From: Hyphomicrobiales bacterium
Lineage (GTDB): Bacteria > Pseudomonadota > Alphaproteobacteria > Rhizobiales > MH13
NCBI GenBank assembly: GCA_017642935.1
Contig: JAEPOK010000002.1
Location: forward strand, 1-64,000
Direction: 5' to 3'
DNA length: 64,000 nucleotides
Shown: one piece after another, positions 40,908-51,219 of the stretch
Layout: each line of letters opens with the position of its first letter
Position numbering within the stretch: the stretch's first letter is position 1
The notes under the pieces: generated by a model
Database searches by the model: none
Told to the model about the DNA's origin: nothing
The model's input: only the letters and a program-made list of their open reading frames with translations
Program-made: the position numbers and the translations under genes

Positions 40908-41464
40908 GAAGGCGGTGGTTTCACCCGAGATCCGGCGCGTGCGTTCACGACAATCAGGGCGACGATGCTCATCAACAGCGTGAACACCACGCAGAATACG
41001 AACAGCGCCGTCGAAAACCAGTCCTGGCGGTCCACATAGGCAACGTCGCGCGACACGCGCACGGTGACTGAACCGCCCAACGGATAGGCATCGCGCAAGG
41101 CATCCTGGGCTTCCAGACGGCTCGTAAAAACGCCATCGGGCGGTTCAACGCCATAAAGCGCAAGCAACCGGCCGGAGCGTTCCTGCGCCAGGCGCACCTG
41201 CACATCAATGACGTCAGGGCGGCGCCAACCACCCGGCGGTCCATCGCGCGGCTCGACAATATCGGCAACCTGCACCAAGGCGTCGGTTCTCTGGGCAAAC
41301 AGCGTCCAGATCGGTGGCGATGCCAAAAACCAAGCGGCAAGTGCGATGCTCAGCGGCACGAAGATGCCCACCAGGATCAAAACGACCGTGCCCGTTTTGG
41401 CGCCGCCTCGTATCAAGAGGAAAGCGAGCAGGCCTACAAAGACAAGAAAGAGAAAACCGAACAT
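40904..41464 (-). CDS. Membrane protein, DUF3592-like
   Basis: A 186-residue protein with two N-terminal hydrophobic segments (1-20 and 25-48), a soluble domain (about 55-150) containing LYGVEPPDGVFTSRLEAQDA and a C-terminal membrane segment (about 152-176). The layout resembles DUF3592 proteins, which have a loop between flanking membrane helices, but sequence evidence is weak. It follows the PBP1A gene after 24 bases and is probably in its operon. Confidence 0.6.
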   Translation of the reverse strand: MFGFLFLVFVGLLAFLLIRGGAKTGTVVLILVGIFVPLSIALAAWFLASPPIWTLFAQRTDALVQVADIVEPRDGPPGGWRRPDVIDVQVRLAQERSGRLLALYGVEPPDGVFTSRLEAQDALRDAYPLGGSVTVRVSRDVAYVDRQDWFSTALFVFCVVFTLLMSIVALIVVNARAGSRVKPPPS

Positions 41465-41488
41465 GGCGGCCAGCCTTAGCCGATCGGC

Positions 41489-43654
41489 CTAAAAAATCGA
41501 CCCCAGAAAACGGCTGAGCGGATTGGATCCGCCCGATGGCGGTTGGCTTGGCAACACAATCGCAGAGGGATCATCGCGCCGGGCTGGCACGCCCTGGCCC
41601 ACAGCAACGCCCGGAATGGGCTGATTGCCAATGATCGCTGCAGGATTGAGTTGCGCAAGGCTCGCCGCGTCGGTGCCGGGTAGCATGGCGATCGGCACAC
41701 CGACATGGGCATCGGTCATATAGGCCTGCCAGACTTCAGCGGGCAGACCGCCGCCGGTCACACCATCCATGGGCGAATTGTCATCATGGCCGAGCCAAAC
41801 GCCGGTTGTGAGATTGGCCGTGTAGCCGACGAACCAGGCATCGCGCAGACCTTGCGTGGTGCCGGTCTTGCCAGCACCGGTCCAGCCTTCAAGCGCCGCG
41901 CGGCGACCGGTGCCGATGATCAGCGTGCGCGAGAGCATCGCGTTCATCGCCCGGCTATGGGTAGGATCGATGACCCGCCCAAAGCCAGATGCGTCGCGAA
42001 CATAAAGCACGTTGCCGGCGTCATCGCGCACGCGCAGTACGACATGCGGGGCCACCGCAAAGCCACCATTGGCAAAGGGTGCGTAGGCCGCGGTCAACTC
42101 CAAAGGTGAGACTTCTGACGTGCCAAGGGCGATGGAGGCGTTGCGCTCCATCTCGGACTGGATACCAAGGCGCTGGGCTGTGTTGATCACCCGCTGCGGG
42201 CCGACCTCGTAGGCAAGCTGGGCGGCAATCGTGTTGAGCGAGAGCGCCAGCGCATCGGCCAGCGTGACCGGACCGCGATACTCGCGCGAATAGTTCTCAG
42301 GCGACCAATCACCGAACCGCACCGGTACGTCATTGCGCATGGTGGCCGGTGAAAGGCCTTGTTCCAGCGCCGCCAGATAGACGAACGGCTTGAAGGCGGA
42401 GCCAGGTTGGCGGAAGGCATCAGTGGCGCGATTGAACTGGCTTTGCTGATAGTCGCGCCCGCCGACCAAAGCCCGCACGGCCCCGGTGCCATCCAGCGAA
42501 ACGACAGCTCCTTGCAATTCACCATCGTTCTGGTCGGCCAAGGCTGTACGCAAGGCAAGCTCGGCACGGGCCTGAAGATAAGGGTCGATGCTGGTTTCAA
42601 CCGTGATGTCGCCTTCGATCAACGGCAAGATCCGGTCCAACTCGTCCATCACATAGTCGGCCACATAATTGGCGGCGCCACGCCGCGCGCGATCCATCGT
42701 GGCGGCGGGATTGTTGCGCGCCAGCGTCATCTCTTCTTGCGTGATGAAACCTTCTTCCACCATTGCCTGCAGCACCGTGGCCGCGCGCGCCTCGGCCCCT
42801 TCAGGGTTGCGCGTCGGCGCCCAGCGAGAGGGTGCGCGCAGGAGACCGGCCAAAATGGCCGATTCAGCCAGAGTAACCTGGCTTGCCGGTTTGCCGAAAT
42901 AACGTTGCGCTGCGGCATCCACACCATAAGCGCCCGCACCGAGATAAACCCGGTTCAGGTAGAGCTCCATGATCTCATCTTTGGAGTAGGTCGCTTCCAG
43001 CCAAACGGCGAGAATAAGCTCCTGGATCTTCCGGCTGATTGTGCGGTCGGCGGTCAAGAACAGGTTTTTCGCGAGCTGCTGCGTCAGCGTTGAGCCGCCC
43101 TGCACAAACCGACCGGCCTGGGCGTTCACCACCATCGCGCGGGTCAGACCAATTGGATCAAGGCCGAAATGGCTGCGGAAGCGCCGGTCTTCAATCGCGA
43201 TCACAGCATTGGGCAAATAGGCCGGCAGCTGCTCCAAGCGAATTTGCTCGCCGCCCGTGTCACCACGGTTGGCCAGAAGCTGTCCATCATTGGCGATGAT
43301 GCGTACATTGGGCGGACGCTCCGGTACCCGCCACTCAGATGCGGGCGGCAACTGCATGGCGTGATAGGCGATGACACCAGCAAGACCGATCACACCCCAG
43401 ATTGAGAGCACAAAACCCCAGTAGAGCGAGCGACCGAGAAACCGGCCGAACCAGCCACGCCCTGATCCACCGCCACGACCACCGCGTTTCTTGCGCTTGG
43501 CCTTGGTGCGGCGCTGCGCAGGTGCGCGACACGCCGTATCGCCTTGCGGACGTGCAACAGGACGCGAAGGACCGCGCGAAGGCCCATCAAAGCTCGGCTC
43601 GATGCGTTGATCGCGGGCAGGTGCACGGTGTGATGGGCGTCGCGAACGCGCCAT
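41489..43654 (-). CDS. Class A penicillin-binding protein (PBP1A family)
   Basis: A 721-residue bifunctional peptidoglycan synthase. A basic cytoplasmic tail (1-60) and one membrane segment (about 70-95) precede the GT51 glycosyltransferase (about 120-300), with the catalytic Glu in IEDRRFRSHFG and GGSTLTQQLAKN. The transpeptidase has SAFKPF (the active Ser in SxxK), SLN and KTGTTQ. The start at 43654 is supported by GAGGCCTCC directly upstream. It polymerises glycan strands and cross-links peptides at the inner membrane. Confidence 0.96.
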   Translation of the reverse strand: MARSRRPSHRAPARDQRIEPSFDGPSRGPSRPVARPQGDTACRAPAQRRTKAKRKKRGGRGGGSGRGWFGRFLGRSLYWGFVLSIWGVIGLAGVIAYHAMQLPPASEWRVPERPPNVRIIANDGQLLANRGDTGGEQIRLEQLPAYLPNAVIAIEDRRFRSHFGLDPIGLTRAMVVNAQAGRFVQGGSTLTQQLAKNLFLTADRTISRKIQELILAVWLEATYSKDEIMELYLNRVYLGAGAYGVDAAAQRYFGKPASQVTLAESAILAGLLRAPSRWAPTRNPEGAEARAATVLQAMVEEGFITQEEMTLARNNPAATMDRARRGAANYVADYVMDELDRILPLIEGDITVETSIDPYLQARAELALRTALADQNDGELQGAVVSLDGTGAVRALVGGRDYQQSQFNRATDAFRQPGSAFKPFVYLAALEQGLSPATMRNDVPVRFGDWSPENYSREYRGPVTLADALALSLNTIAAQLAYEVGPQRVINTAQRLGIQSEMERNASIALGTSEVSPLELTAAYAPFANGGFAVAPHVVLRVRDDAGNVLYVRDASGFGRVIDPTHSRAMNAMLSRTLIIGTGRRAALEGWTGAGKTGTTQGLRDAWFVGYTANLTTGVWLGHDDNSPMDGVTGGGLPAEVWQAYMTDAHVGVPIAMLPGTDAASLAQLNPAAIIGNQPIPGVAVGQGVPARRDDPSAIVLPSQPPSGGSNPLSRFLGSIF

Positions 43655-43904
43655 GGAGGCCTCAATTCGTTAATGCAGCGGGCGTCAGGTAGGACCCGGA
43701 TCACCTCCTACAAGAAGCGCCTTTGGCCTTAAGACCACGTAAAGACTTGCGAAGGTCGATCGAAACCCGCTGACGTTACGGGCGGCTTAACCCTAACCGG
43801 TACAATTCGTCGAAAACGCGGCTCAAACTTGGTAGTTTTACGCGGGGAATACGGACGGGCAGCTACTTTTCGACTCAATTGGGTCCAAGCGAAAGAACCG
43901 CGCT

Positions 43905-45032
43905 ATGCGTTTGTCCGGTGCCACTGCCAACTCCGCCAGCACTGCCTCGCCGTCGGCTGTGAAGCCTGCCCTGTTCACGACCCCGGAGGGACGCGTCGAT
44001 TGGGTGGACGTCGCCAAAGGCATCTGCATCCTTTTCGTGGTGATGATGCATTCCACGCTCGGCGTCGAAGAGCTCACCGGCGCGACCAGTTGGATGGGTA
44101 CCATCGTGGAATGGGCGCAGCCCTTCCGCATGCCGGACTTTTTCTTCATTGCCGGCTTGTTCCTGGTCCGCACCATCGATGCGCCCTGGCAGCGTTATCT
44201 CGACCGCAAAGTGGTTCACTTTGCCTATTTCTATGTGCTTTGGATGGTCATCCAGGTGGCCATCAAACATGGCGCTCTAACCGGCGATGTCACCGGGTCG
44301 CTGCACTTGATGCTGCAGAGCCTCTATCAGCCGTTCGGCACCCTTTGGTTTGTTTACATGCTGCCGATCTTTTTTCTGGTCGTGCGGCTGACGAAGCATC
44401 TGCCGGTCTGGTTGATGCTCGGCATTGGCGCAGCGCTGGAAATCGCGCCCATCGGCACCGGCTATCTGTTGGTGGACGAGTTCGCCTCTCGCTTTGTCTA
44501 CTTCTACGCAGGCTATGCGCTGGCGGGCTATGCCTTCGCACTGGCCGACAAAGCCACCGCACGTCCAATGGTCGGCTTGATGGGTCTGTTTGCTTGGGGC
44601 GTGATCAACACCGTGGCTGTTTTCACCGATGTTGAAGTCTTTGGTGCGACCTATGCCATCGCCCATCTACCATTCGTATCTCTGGCGCTCGGTGCGATGG
44701 GTGCGCTCGCGGTCATCACTACGGCAGCGTTGGTGACGCGCACGCTGGTTGGCAGGAGCTTCTCCTACATGGGCGCTCGCTCCATCGTCATCTATCTGGC
44801 GTTCTTCCTGCCAATGGTCGTGGCGCGTGAGGTCGGATTCCGGCTCGGTCTGATCCCCGACACCGGTACGTTGGCGCTGATCACAACGCTCATCGCGGCT
44901 GTCTCGCCACTGCTCGGCTACTGGATCATCCAGAAAATCGGCTTTGGTCGCTTCCTATTCGAACGTCCGGCCTGGGCCTATATTGACGCGCCTCGGAGCG
45001 GACAACGGGTGACAATCGCACCGGCTGAATAA
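43905..45032 (+). CDS. Acyltransferase 3 family membrane protein
   Basis: A 375-residue protein with about ten membrane segments. The start of the domain, VDWVDVAKGICILFVVMMHS, and FRMPDFFFIAGLFL are typical of acyltransferase family 3 (OatA/NodX/OpgC-like). These transfer acetyl or succinyl groups to exported sugars or glycans. The adjacent PBP gene, divergent, does not define the substrate. The end is polar and disordered. Confidence 0.88.
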   Translation: MRLSGATANSASTASPSAVKPALFTTPEGRVDWVDVAKGICILFVVMMHSTLGVEELTGATSWMGTIVEWAQPFRMPDFFFIAGLFLVRTIDAPWQRYLDRKVVHFAYFYVLWMVIQVAIKHGALTGDVTGSLHLMLQSLYQPFGTLWFVYMLPIFFLVVRLTKHLPVWLMLGIGAALEIAPIGTGYLLVDEFASRFVYFYAGYALAGYAFALADKATARPMVGLMGLFAWGVINTVAVFTDVEVFGATYAIAHLPFVSLALGAMGALAVITTAALVTRTLVGRSFSYMGARSIVIYLAFFLPMVVAREVGFRLGLIPDTGTLALITTLIAAVSPLLGYWIIQKIGFGRFLFERPAWAYIDAPRSGQRVTIAPAE

Positions 45033-45094
45033 CAGTTCAAAGCCCGATTTCTGATCTGGTTTGGTGGGCGCGTTCCTCTTAAGGTCGCGCCACC

Positions 45095-48010
45095 ATGACA
45101 GATGCTTCGACCGACGCTCCAACGCGCCCGCTGACCTCCGACGACCATCTGATGCTCGTCGATGGCTCAACCTACATATTTCGCGCCTACCACGCCCTGC
45201 CACCGTTGACCCGCAAATCCGACGGCTTGCCTGTCGGCGCAGTGTCGGGGTTCTGCAATATGCTGTGGAAGCTGCTCGCCGAACCTGATCCGGAGCTTTT
45301 GGGATCGCCGCCGACGCATTTTGCGGTGATCTTCGACCATTCTTCCTATTCGTTCCGCAACGACATCTATCCCGACTACAAGGCGCACCGGCCCGAGCCG
45401 CCGGAAGATCTGCGCCCGCAATTCCCGATCATCCGCGATGCCACCCGTGCCTTCAACGTCGCCTGTATCGAGCAGGAGGGGTATGAGGCCGACGACCTCA
45501 TCGCCACCTACACCACCCAGGCGGTGGACGCGGGCGCGCATGTCTCCATCATCTCCTCCGACAAGGATTTGATGCAGCTGCTCACCATGCCCAACGTGGT
45601 GCTGGTGGACACGATGAAGGACAAGCGCACCGGCCCCGATGGCGTGGTGGAGAAGTTCGGCGTGCCGCCGGAGAAGATGATCGATCTGCAGTCACTTGCC
45701 GGTGACTCGGTCGATAACGTACCAGGCGTCCCGGGCATTGGCGTGAAGACCGCTGCGCAGCTTCTGGACGAGTTCGGCGATCTGGAAACATTGCTCGCCC
45801 AAGCGGAGACCATCAAACAAAACAAACGCCGCGAAAACTTGATCGAGTTTGCCGATCAGGCCCGCGTTTCCAAACAGCTGGTGACGTTGAAACCTGATGT
45901 GCCGGTGGCCGAACCGCTGGAAACAACGCTTGTGCGCGATCTTGATGGCGAGCGATTGATCAGCTTCCTGAAAGCCATGGAGTTTACCACGCTCACCCGC
46001 CGCGTGGCTACCAAAACCGATACCTCCACCGATGAGGTGCAAAGCGCTTCAGTATCCACCCCTGGCTTTGAAGGGGCCAAGGTCGAAGACCGTGTCAAAG
46101 CCGACGGCGAGATGACGCCGGCGGCTCTCGCTGAAAAACGCGCCAATGAGGCTGCGTCCGTCACCATTGACGCGACAAAGTATGAAACCATCTTCGATCC
46201 GGCGAAGCTCGAAGCTTTGTTTGATGAGGCGCGCTGGTCCGGCATTTTAGCGTTTGACACCGAGACCACTTCGCTTGATCCGATGCGCGCCGACCTGGTC
46301 GGCTTCTCCTTCGCCCTGGAGCCCGGTCGCGCCTACTATGTGCCGCTGATCCACACCTCCGGCGATGATCTGCTGGGCGATGGCCACGACGACCGCCAAA
46401 TGCCCGCCGAAAAAGCGCTAGGCCTGCTGAAAGCCGTGTTGGAGGACCCGGCCATCCTGAAGATTGGCCAGAACATGAAGTACGACATCTCGATCATGGC
46501 GAACCACGACATCGAGGTTGCCCCGTTCGATGACACGATGCTGCTTTCTTATGTTGCAGGCGCTGGCACCGGCGGTCACGGCATGGATGAGCTGTCGACC
46601 AAATGGCTGGGCCATACGCCGATCCCCTACAAAGAGGTCGCGGGCTCCGGCAAGTCGATGATCACCTTCGATAAGGTGCCCATCGACAAGGCCACCGAAT
46701 ATGCCGCCGAAGATGCCGACATCACGTTGCTTCTGTGGCGGACGCTGAAACCGCAGCTCATCCCGCACAAGGCGGTCACCGTCTACGAAACGCTGGAACG
46801 GCCTCTGGTACCGGTGCTCGCGCGCATGGAGCGCAACGGCATCAAGGTCGACCGGCAGATGCTCTCGCGCCTGTCCGGCGATTTCGCGCAGGGCATGGCC
46901 TCGCTGGAAGCTGAAATTGCCGATATTGCCGGCGAGGATTTCAATGTTGGCTCCCCCAAACAGCTTGGCGATATTCTGTTCGGCAAAATGGGTCTGCCTG
47001 GCGGCAAGAAAACCAAAACTGGCGCTTGGGCAACGCCTGCCTCGGCGCTCGAAGATTTGGCCGCCGAAGGGCACGAGCTGCCGCGCAAAGTGCTTGACTG
47101 GCGGCAGTTACAGAAGCTGCGCTCCACCTACACCGAGGCCTTAGCGCAGGCCATCAACCCCGACACCGGGCGCGTGCACACGAGCTTTGCCTTGGCCGCC
47201 ACGTCCACCGGACGCTTGTCGTCCTCCGACCCTAACTTGCAGAACATCCCTGTGCGCACCGAAGCAGGGCGGAAAATCCGTAAGGCGTTCATCGCGGAAG
47301 ATGGCTGCAAACTGGTGTCGGCTGACTACAGCCAGATCGAGCTGCGCGTTTTGGCGCATGTTGCCGACATTGATCAGTTAAAGCAGGCCTTTGCCGATGG
47401 CCTAGACATCCACGCGATGACGGCAAGCGAGATGTTCAATGTGCCCATTGAGGGCATGGACCCGATCGTGCGTCGGCAGGCCAAGGCGATCAATTTCGGC
47501 ATCATTTACGGGATTTCGGCCTTCGGTCTGGCGAACCAGCTGGGCATCTCGCGCTCCGAGGCCGGCGATTACATCAAGACTTATTTTGAGCGTTTCCCCG
47601 GCATCAAACAGTATATGGATGACACCAAGGCGTTCTGCCGCGACCATGGCTATGTGGAGACGATTTTCGGCCGCCGGGCGCACTATCCCGATATCAAGGC
47701 GAGCAACCCAGCGATGCGCGCCTTCAACGAACGCGCCGCCATCAATGCGCCGATCCAGGGTTCAGCGGCGGATATCATTCGCCGCGCGATGATCCGCATG
47801 GACCGCGCTCTGGCGGACGCGAAGCTGAATGCAAAAATGCTGCTTCAGGTGCATGATGAATTGATCTTTGAGGTGCCAGAGAGCGAGGTGGATGCCACTT
47901 TGCCGGTGATCGAGAAGGTGATGATCGACGCGCCAAACCCAGCGCTGGAGCTTTCCGTACCTCTGGAAGTGGACGCCCGCGCTGCGGATAACTGGGACGA
48001 CGCGCATTAG
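45095..48010 (+). CDS. polA: DNA polymerase I
   Basis: A 971-residue PolA with all three activities. The 5'-3' exonuclease occupies about 15-305 (VDGSTYIFRAYHALPPLTR, YKAHRPEPPEDL, EADDLIATY, GVPGIGVKTAAQLL). The 3'-5' exonuclease (about 365-560) keeps DTETTSLDPMRADLVGFS and NMKYD, so proofreading should be active. The polymerase (about 600-971) has SADYSQIELRVLAHV, RRQAKAINFGIIYG and LQVHDELIFEVP. The start is at the ATG at 45095, behind AAGG. It serves Okazaki fragment processing and repair. Confidence 0.98.
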   Translation: MTDASTDAPTRPLTSDDHLMLVDGSTYIFRAYHALPPLTRKSDGLPVGAVSGFCNMLWKLLAEPDPELLGSPPTHFAVIFDHSSYSFRNDIYPDYKAHRPEPPEDLRPQFPIIRDATRAFNVACIEQEGYEADDLIATYTTQAVDAGAHVSIISSDKDLMQLLTMPNVVLVDTMKDKRTGPDGVVEKFGVPPEKMIDLQSLAGDSVDNVPGVPGIGVKTAAQLLDEFGDLETLLAQAETIKQNKRRENLIEFADQARVSKQLVTLKPDVPVAEPLETTLVRDLDGERLISFLKAMEFTTLTRRVATKTDTSTDEVQSASVSTPGFEGAKVEDRVKADGEMTPAALAEKRANEAASVTIDATKYETIFDPAKLEALFDEARWSGILAFDTETTSLDPMRADLVGFSFALEPGRAYYVPLIHTSGDDLLGDGHDDRQMPAEKALGLLKAVLEDPAILKIGQNMKYDISIMANHDIEVAPFDDTMLLSYVAGAGTGGHGMDELSTKWLGHTPIPYKEVAGSGKSMITFDKVPIDKATEYAAEDADITLLLWRTLKPQLIPHKAVTVYETLERPLVPVLARMERNGIKVDRQMLSRLSGDFAQGMASLEAEIADIAGEDFNVGSPKQLGDILFGKMGLPGGKKTKTGAWATPASALEDLAAEGHELPRKVLDWRQLQKLRSTYTEALAQAINPDTGRVHTSFALAATSTGRLSSSDPNLQNIPVRTEAGRKIRKAFIAEDGCKLVSADYSQIELRVLAHVADIDQLKQAFADGLDIHAMTASEMFNVPIEGMDPIVRRQAKAINFGIIYGISAFGLANQLGISRSEAGDYIKTYFERFPGIKQYMDDTKAFCRDHGYVETIFGRRAHYPDIKASNPAMRAFNERAAINAPIQGSAADIIRRAMIRMDRALADAKLNAKMLLQVHDELIFEVPESEVDATLPVIEKVMIDAPNPALELSVPLEVDARAADNWDDAH

Positions 48011-48054
48011 TGGTGCTATGTCATCCTTGTGCTGGTCACAGGAAAGACGTCACT

Positions 48055-49587
48055 CTAAACCCGCACAAAAACCCCATCGCGGCGTTCATCACCAGCGCCT
48101 TCCACTGAAATGCGGCCATCGGCATTGACCCGCCGCTCAACACCATGGGCACCGCCGAAGAACATGGACGGCTCGTCCCAGATCCGGTGGTCTTCAAAGG
48201 CGCGTTGCAGCGGTTCAGGATCACCGTCCGGCTCGGCGTCCAAGCAGCCTTCCTCCACATGCACGCGCGGCGCGCGGATGGCATCTTCCAGCGGCTCACC
48301 ATGTGCGCCCCAGCGCAACAACACCTGCGCCATGGCAGAGCGGATACGGTTGGAACCGCCCGACCCCAGCGCCAGCAGACCACCCTTGTCGTCGCCGACC
48401 AAGGTTGGCGCCATCATCGACGAGAGACGTTGGTCTGGCTGCCAGGACCCTGGACCATCGGCGAGCAGATCATCCTCGCCGAGCATGTTGTTGAGCATGA
48501 ACCCGCAGCCGAGCACGATCGCGCCATTGCCTTCACCATTGGACACTGTGATCGCAACCGCGCGCCCATTCCTGTCGACCACCGAAACATGGGTCGTGCC
48601 GCGTGACGCCACCGAGGCTGGCTTGCCGCCCATCATACGATCATCAAAGCCTTGCGGCTTGCCAAGATCTCGCCATCGCCGATCCACAGCATCAAGGGCC
48701 TTGGCAAAGGCCAGAGGGTCGTAGCGATCGCTGCCTTGGTAGCTGGCAAGAACGGCGGCGATCAGGCCGCCACCCGCTGATGGTGCAGGATTGGTGTAGA
48801 GTTTTCGTGTTTGGCCCACCGCGCTCCGGTCGTCACCGCCCGACCGCTCGGTTGGCGACGCCTGGACGGGCATTGGTCTTGTCAGCGGCTCCCGCCAGAC
48901 CGGTTCATAGGCACTGATATCCTCAAAGGTCAGATGCCCGCCATCCACGGCTTCCACCATGAGGTGCGCGATTTCGCCGTCTTTCGCCAGTCGAACGCCT
49001 TCGCGGGCAATCGCGTCGAGCGCATCGGACAGTGGCGGATTGACGATGCGGTCGCCCGCGTCGAGCAGCGCGCCGTCACGTGTGTTGAGGGCGCGTGCCT
49101 CTGGCGTGGCCACCAGGATTGGTTCCACGATGGTGGCGAGCTTGGCCTGAAACGGCGAGATCGTGACGCCTTCCTTGGCGAGCGCAACCGCAAACTCAGC
49201 CAGCCGTACCATCGGCAGCGTGCCGTAGCGCGCGTGCAGTGTGAACAGACCTGGCAGGAAACCGGGGGTGGCCACCGACCCCGGACCAATGTGAAAGCCC
49301 TGGGTCACGCCGCCGAAATCAGCCTCCACGGCGTTCAGCCCATCATGACGTTTGCCATTGGCGCGTTTCGGCGTGTGGACGAAAAAATCAAGGCAGGCCG
49401 GCGCGCCACCGTCGGACACCAGGGCAAAGCCGCCGCCCGCGGGCGAGGCCAGCACCGGTTCGCACACACAGGCCGTGAACATGGCGGCAATGGCAGCATC
49501 CACCGCCGTGCCGCCATCGGCCAAAATCTCCGCGCCTGCCTGAGCCGTCAGTGTGTGCCCGGCGGCGATGCCACCCTGTTCTTTCAT
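48055..49587 (-). CDS. ggt: Gamma-glutamyltransferase family protein, no signal peptide
   Basis: A 510-residue Ntn-hydrolase of the GGT family. The autocatalytic and nucleophile Thr lies in GTTHVSVVDRNGRAVAIT, preceded by ASRG. Other marks are GGTAVDAAIAAMFTACVCEP, SPAGGGF and GCGFMLNNMLGEDD. The N-terminus has no signal peptide, so unlike classical periplasmic GGT it is probably cytoplasmic, as in GGT-like acylases of amino-acid or drug metabolism. It converges with polA and lies 18 bases after the pckA stop. Confidence 0.92.
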   Translation of the reverse strand: MKEQGGIAAGHTLTAQAGAEILADGGTAVDAAIAAMFTACVCEPVLASPAGGGFALVSDGGAPACLDFFVHTPKRANGKRHDGLNAVEADFGGVTQGFHIGPGSVATPGFLPGLFTLHARYGTLPMVRLAEFAVALAKEGVTISPFQAKLATIVEPILVATPEARALNTRDGALLDAGDRIVNPPLSDALDAIAREGVRLAKDGEIAHLMVEAVDGGHLTFEDISAYEPVWREPLTRPMPVQASPTERSGGDDRSAVGQTRKLYTNPAPSAGGGLIAAVLASYQGSDRYDPLAFAKALDAVDRRWRDLGKPQGFDDRMMGGKPASVASRGTTHVSVVDRNGRAVAITVSNGEGNGAIVLGCGFMLNNMLGEDDLLADGPGSWQPDQRLSSMMAPTLVGDDKGGLLALGSGGSNRIRSAMAQVLLRWGAHGEPLEDAIRAPRVHVEEGCLDAEPDGDPEPLQRAFEDHRIWDEPSMFFGGAHGVERRVNADGRISVEGAGDERRDGVFVRV

Positions 49588-49605
49588 GGGCAGCGGTATA
49601 GCGCT

Positions 49606-51219
49606 TTATTCGGCCGCCTCAAGAAATCCCGGCGCCGCATCGAGCACGGATTGCCCGACATGGGGGGCGTAGGCTTCAAAATTCTTGGCAAACATACCCG
49701 CCAACTTGGCCGCCTGCGCGTCATAAGCGTTCGCATCGGCCCAGGTTTGCCGCGGATGCAGCAGAGATGGGTCGACACCCGGCACATGGGTTGGCACCAG
49801 CAGACCGAAATGCGGATCGGGCTCGAACGTTGCATCCTTCAGATGGCCGTCGAGCGCAGCGTGGAGCAGCGCGCGTGTTTGCTTGATTGGCATACGCTTG
49901 CCGGTGCCATAGGCTCCGCCGGTCCAGCCGGTGTTGACCAGCCAGCAATCCACCGCGTGTTCGCCAATCAGCTTACGCAACAGATCGCCATAAACAGAAG
50001 GATGACGCGGCATGAAAGGTGCACCGAAGCAAGTGGAGAAAGTGGCTTCCGGCTCAGTGACACCCATCTCCGTGCCCGCCACCTTAGCCGTGTAACCGGA
50101 GAGGAAGTGATACATCGCTTGCTCAGGCGTCATTTTGGCCAGTGGTGGCAGCACGCCAAAAGCATCGGCGGTAAGCATGATGATGTTGGTCGGATGGCCA
50201 GCGCGGCCGGACAGCAGTGCATTGGGAATGTAGTCGATGGGATAGGCACAGCGCGTGTTCTGCGTGCGTGATCCGTCGTCAAAATCGGGAATGCGCGTGT
50301 CTGGATCGATCACGACATTTTCCAGCACCGTGCCGAAACGCTTGGTTGTGGCGTAGATTTCCGGTTCCGCCTCCTCCGACAGATTGATCGTCTTGGCGTA
50401 ACAGCCACCTTCGAAATTGAAGACACCCTCTTCGCCCCAACCATGCTCATCGTCGCCGATCAGGGTGCGTTCAGGATCGGCGGAGAGCGTCGTTTTTCCT
50501 GTGCCGGAGAGGCCAAAGAAGATCGCCACACGGCCTTCATCATCCACATTGGCCGAGCAGTGCATGGGCATCACATCTTCAGTGGGCAGCAGGAAGTTGA
50601 GCATGGAGAAGACGGACTTCTTCATCTCGCCGGCATAATGCGTGCCACCGACAAGGACGATTTTGCGTGTGAAGTCGCAGGCAATAACCGTCTCCGAGCG
50701 GCAGCCGTGGCGCCCTGGGTCCGCCTTGAAACTGGGCAGATCGATGATGGTCATCTCCGGTGCAAACGAAGCCAGCGCCTCTCGCTCCGGGCGCAGAAGC
50801 ATCGTGCGGATGAACAGCGAGTGCCACGCTTTCTCCGTGATCACGCGCGTCGGCAGTTGGTAGCGCGGATCAGCGCCGCCATGCAGGTCTTGCACGAAGA
50901 GGTCCATGCCTTTGGCGTGGTCCAAGAAATCCGCATGCAATATGTCGAACGCCTCTGGCGTCATCGCGCCATTGCCGTCCCACCACACGGCGTCTTCGGT
51001 CGTGGCATCGCGCACAATGAACTTGTCCTTGGGCGACCGTCCGGTGTGCTTGCCTGTGTCGGCCCGCAAAGCACCACCAGCGACCAGCTGAGCCTCGCCG
51101 CGGGCGACTGCCTGCTCATAAAGCGCTGGCGCCGTGAAGTTCCAATACACATCGCCAAGATCAAAAAGTCCTGCGGTGTTCAGTTCTACATCAGCGTTCC
51201 AGAGCCCGTGCTGTGCCAC
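49606..51219 (-). CDS. pckA: Phosphoenolpyruvate carboxykinase (ATP)
   Basis: The start is assigned to a GTG at 51219 behind GAGG, giving [11 protein letters not shown], which fits homologs. The frame is open to 51315 but upstream codons make no sense. The 537-residue enzyme has [19 protein letters not shown], the P-loop [21 protein letters not shown] and [11 protein letters not shown]. It converts oxaloacetate to PEP in gluconeogenesis. In Rhizobiales pckA is commonly divergent from chvI-chvG, as here, and is linked to that regulation. Confidence 0.96.
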   Translation of the reverse strand: MAQHGLWNADVELNTAGLFDLGDVYWNFTAPALYEQAVARGEAQLVAGGALRADTGKHTGRSPKDKFIVRDATTEDAVWWDGNGAMTPEAFDILHADFLDHAKGMDLFVQDLHGGADPRYQLPTRVITEKAWHSLFIRTMLLRPEREALASFAPEMTIIDLPSFKADPGRHGCRSETVIACDFTRKIVLVGGTHYAGEMKKSVFSMLNFLLPTEDVMPMHCSANVDDEGRVAIFFGLSGTGKTTLSADPERTLIGDDEHGWGEEGVFNFEGGCYAKTINLSEEAEPEIYATTKRFGTVLENVVIDPDTRIPDFDDGSRTQNTRCAYPIDYIPNALLSGRAGHPTNIIMLTADAFGVLPPLAKMTPEQAMYHFLSGYTAKVAGTEMGVTEPEATFSTCFGAPFMPRHPSVYGDLLRKLIGEHAVDCWLVNTGWTGGAYGTGKRMPIKQTRALLHAALDGHLKDATFEPDPHFGLLVPTHVPGVDPSLLHPRQTWADANAYDAQAAKLAGMFAKNFEAYAPHVGQSVLDAAPGFLEAAE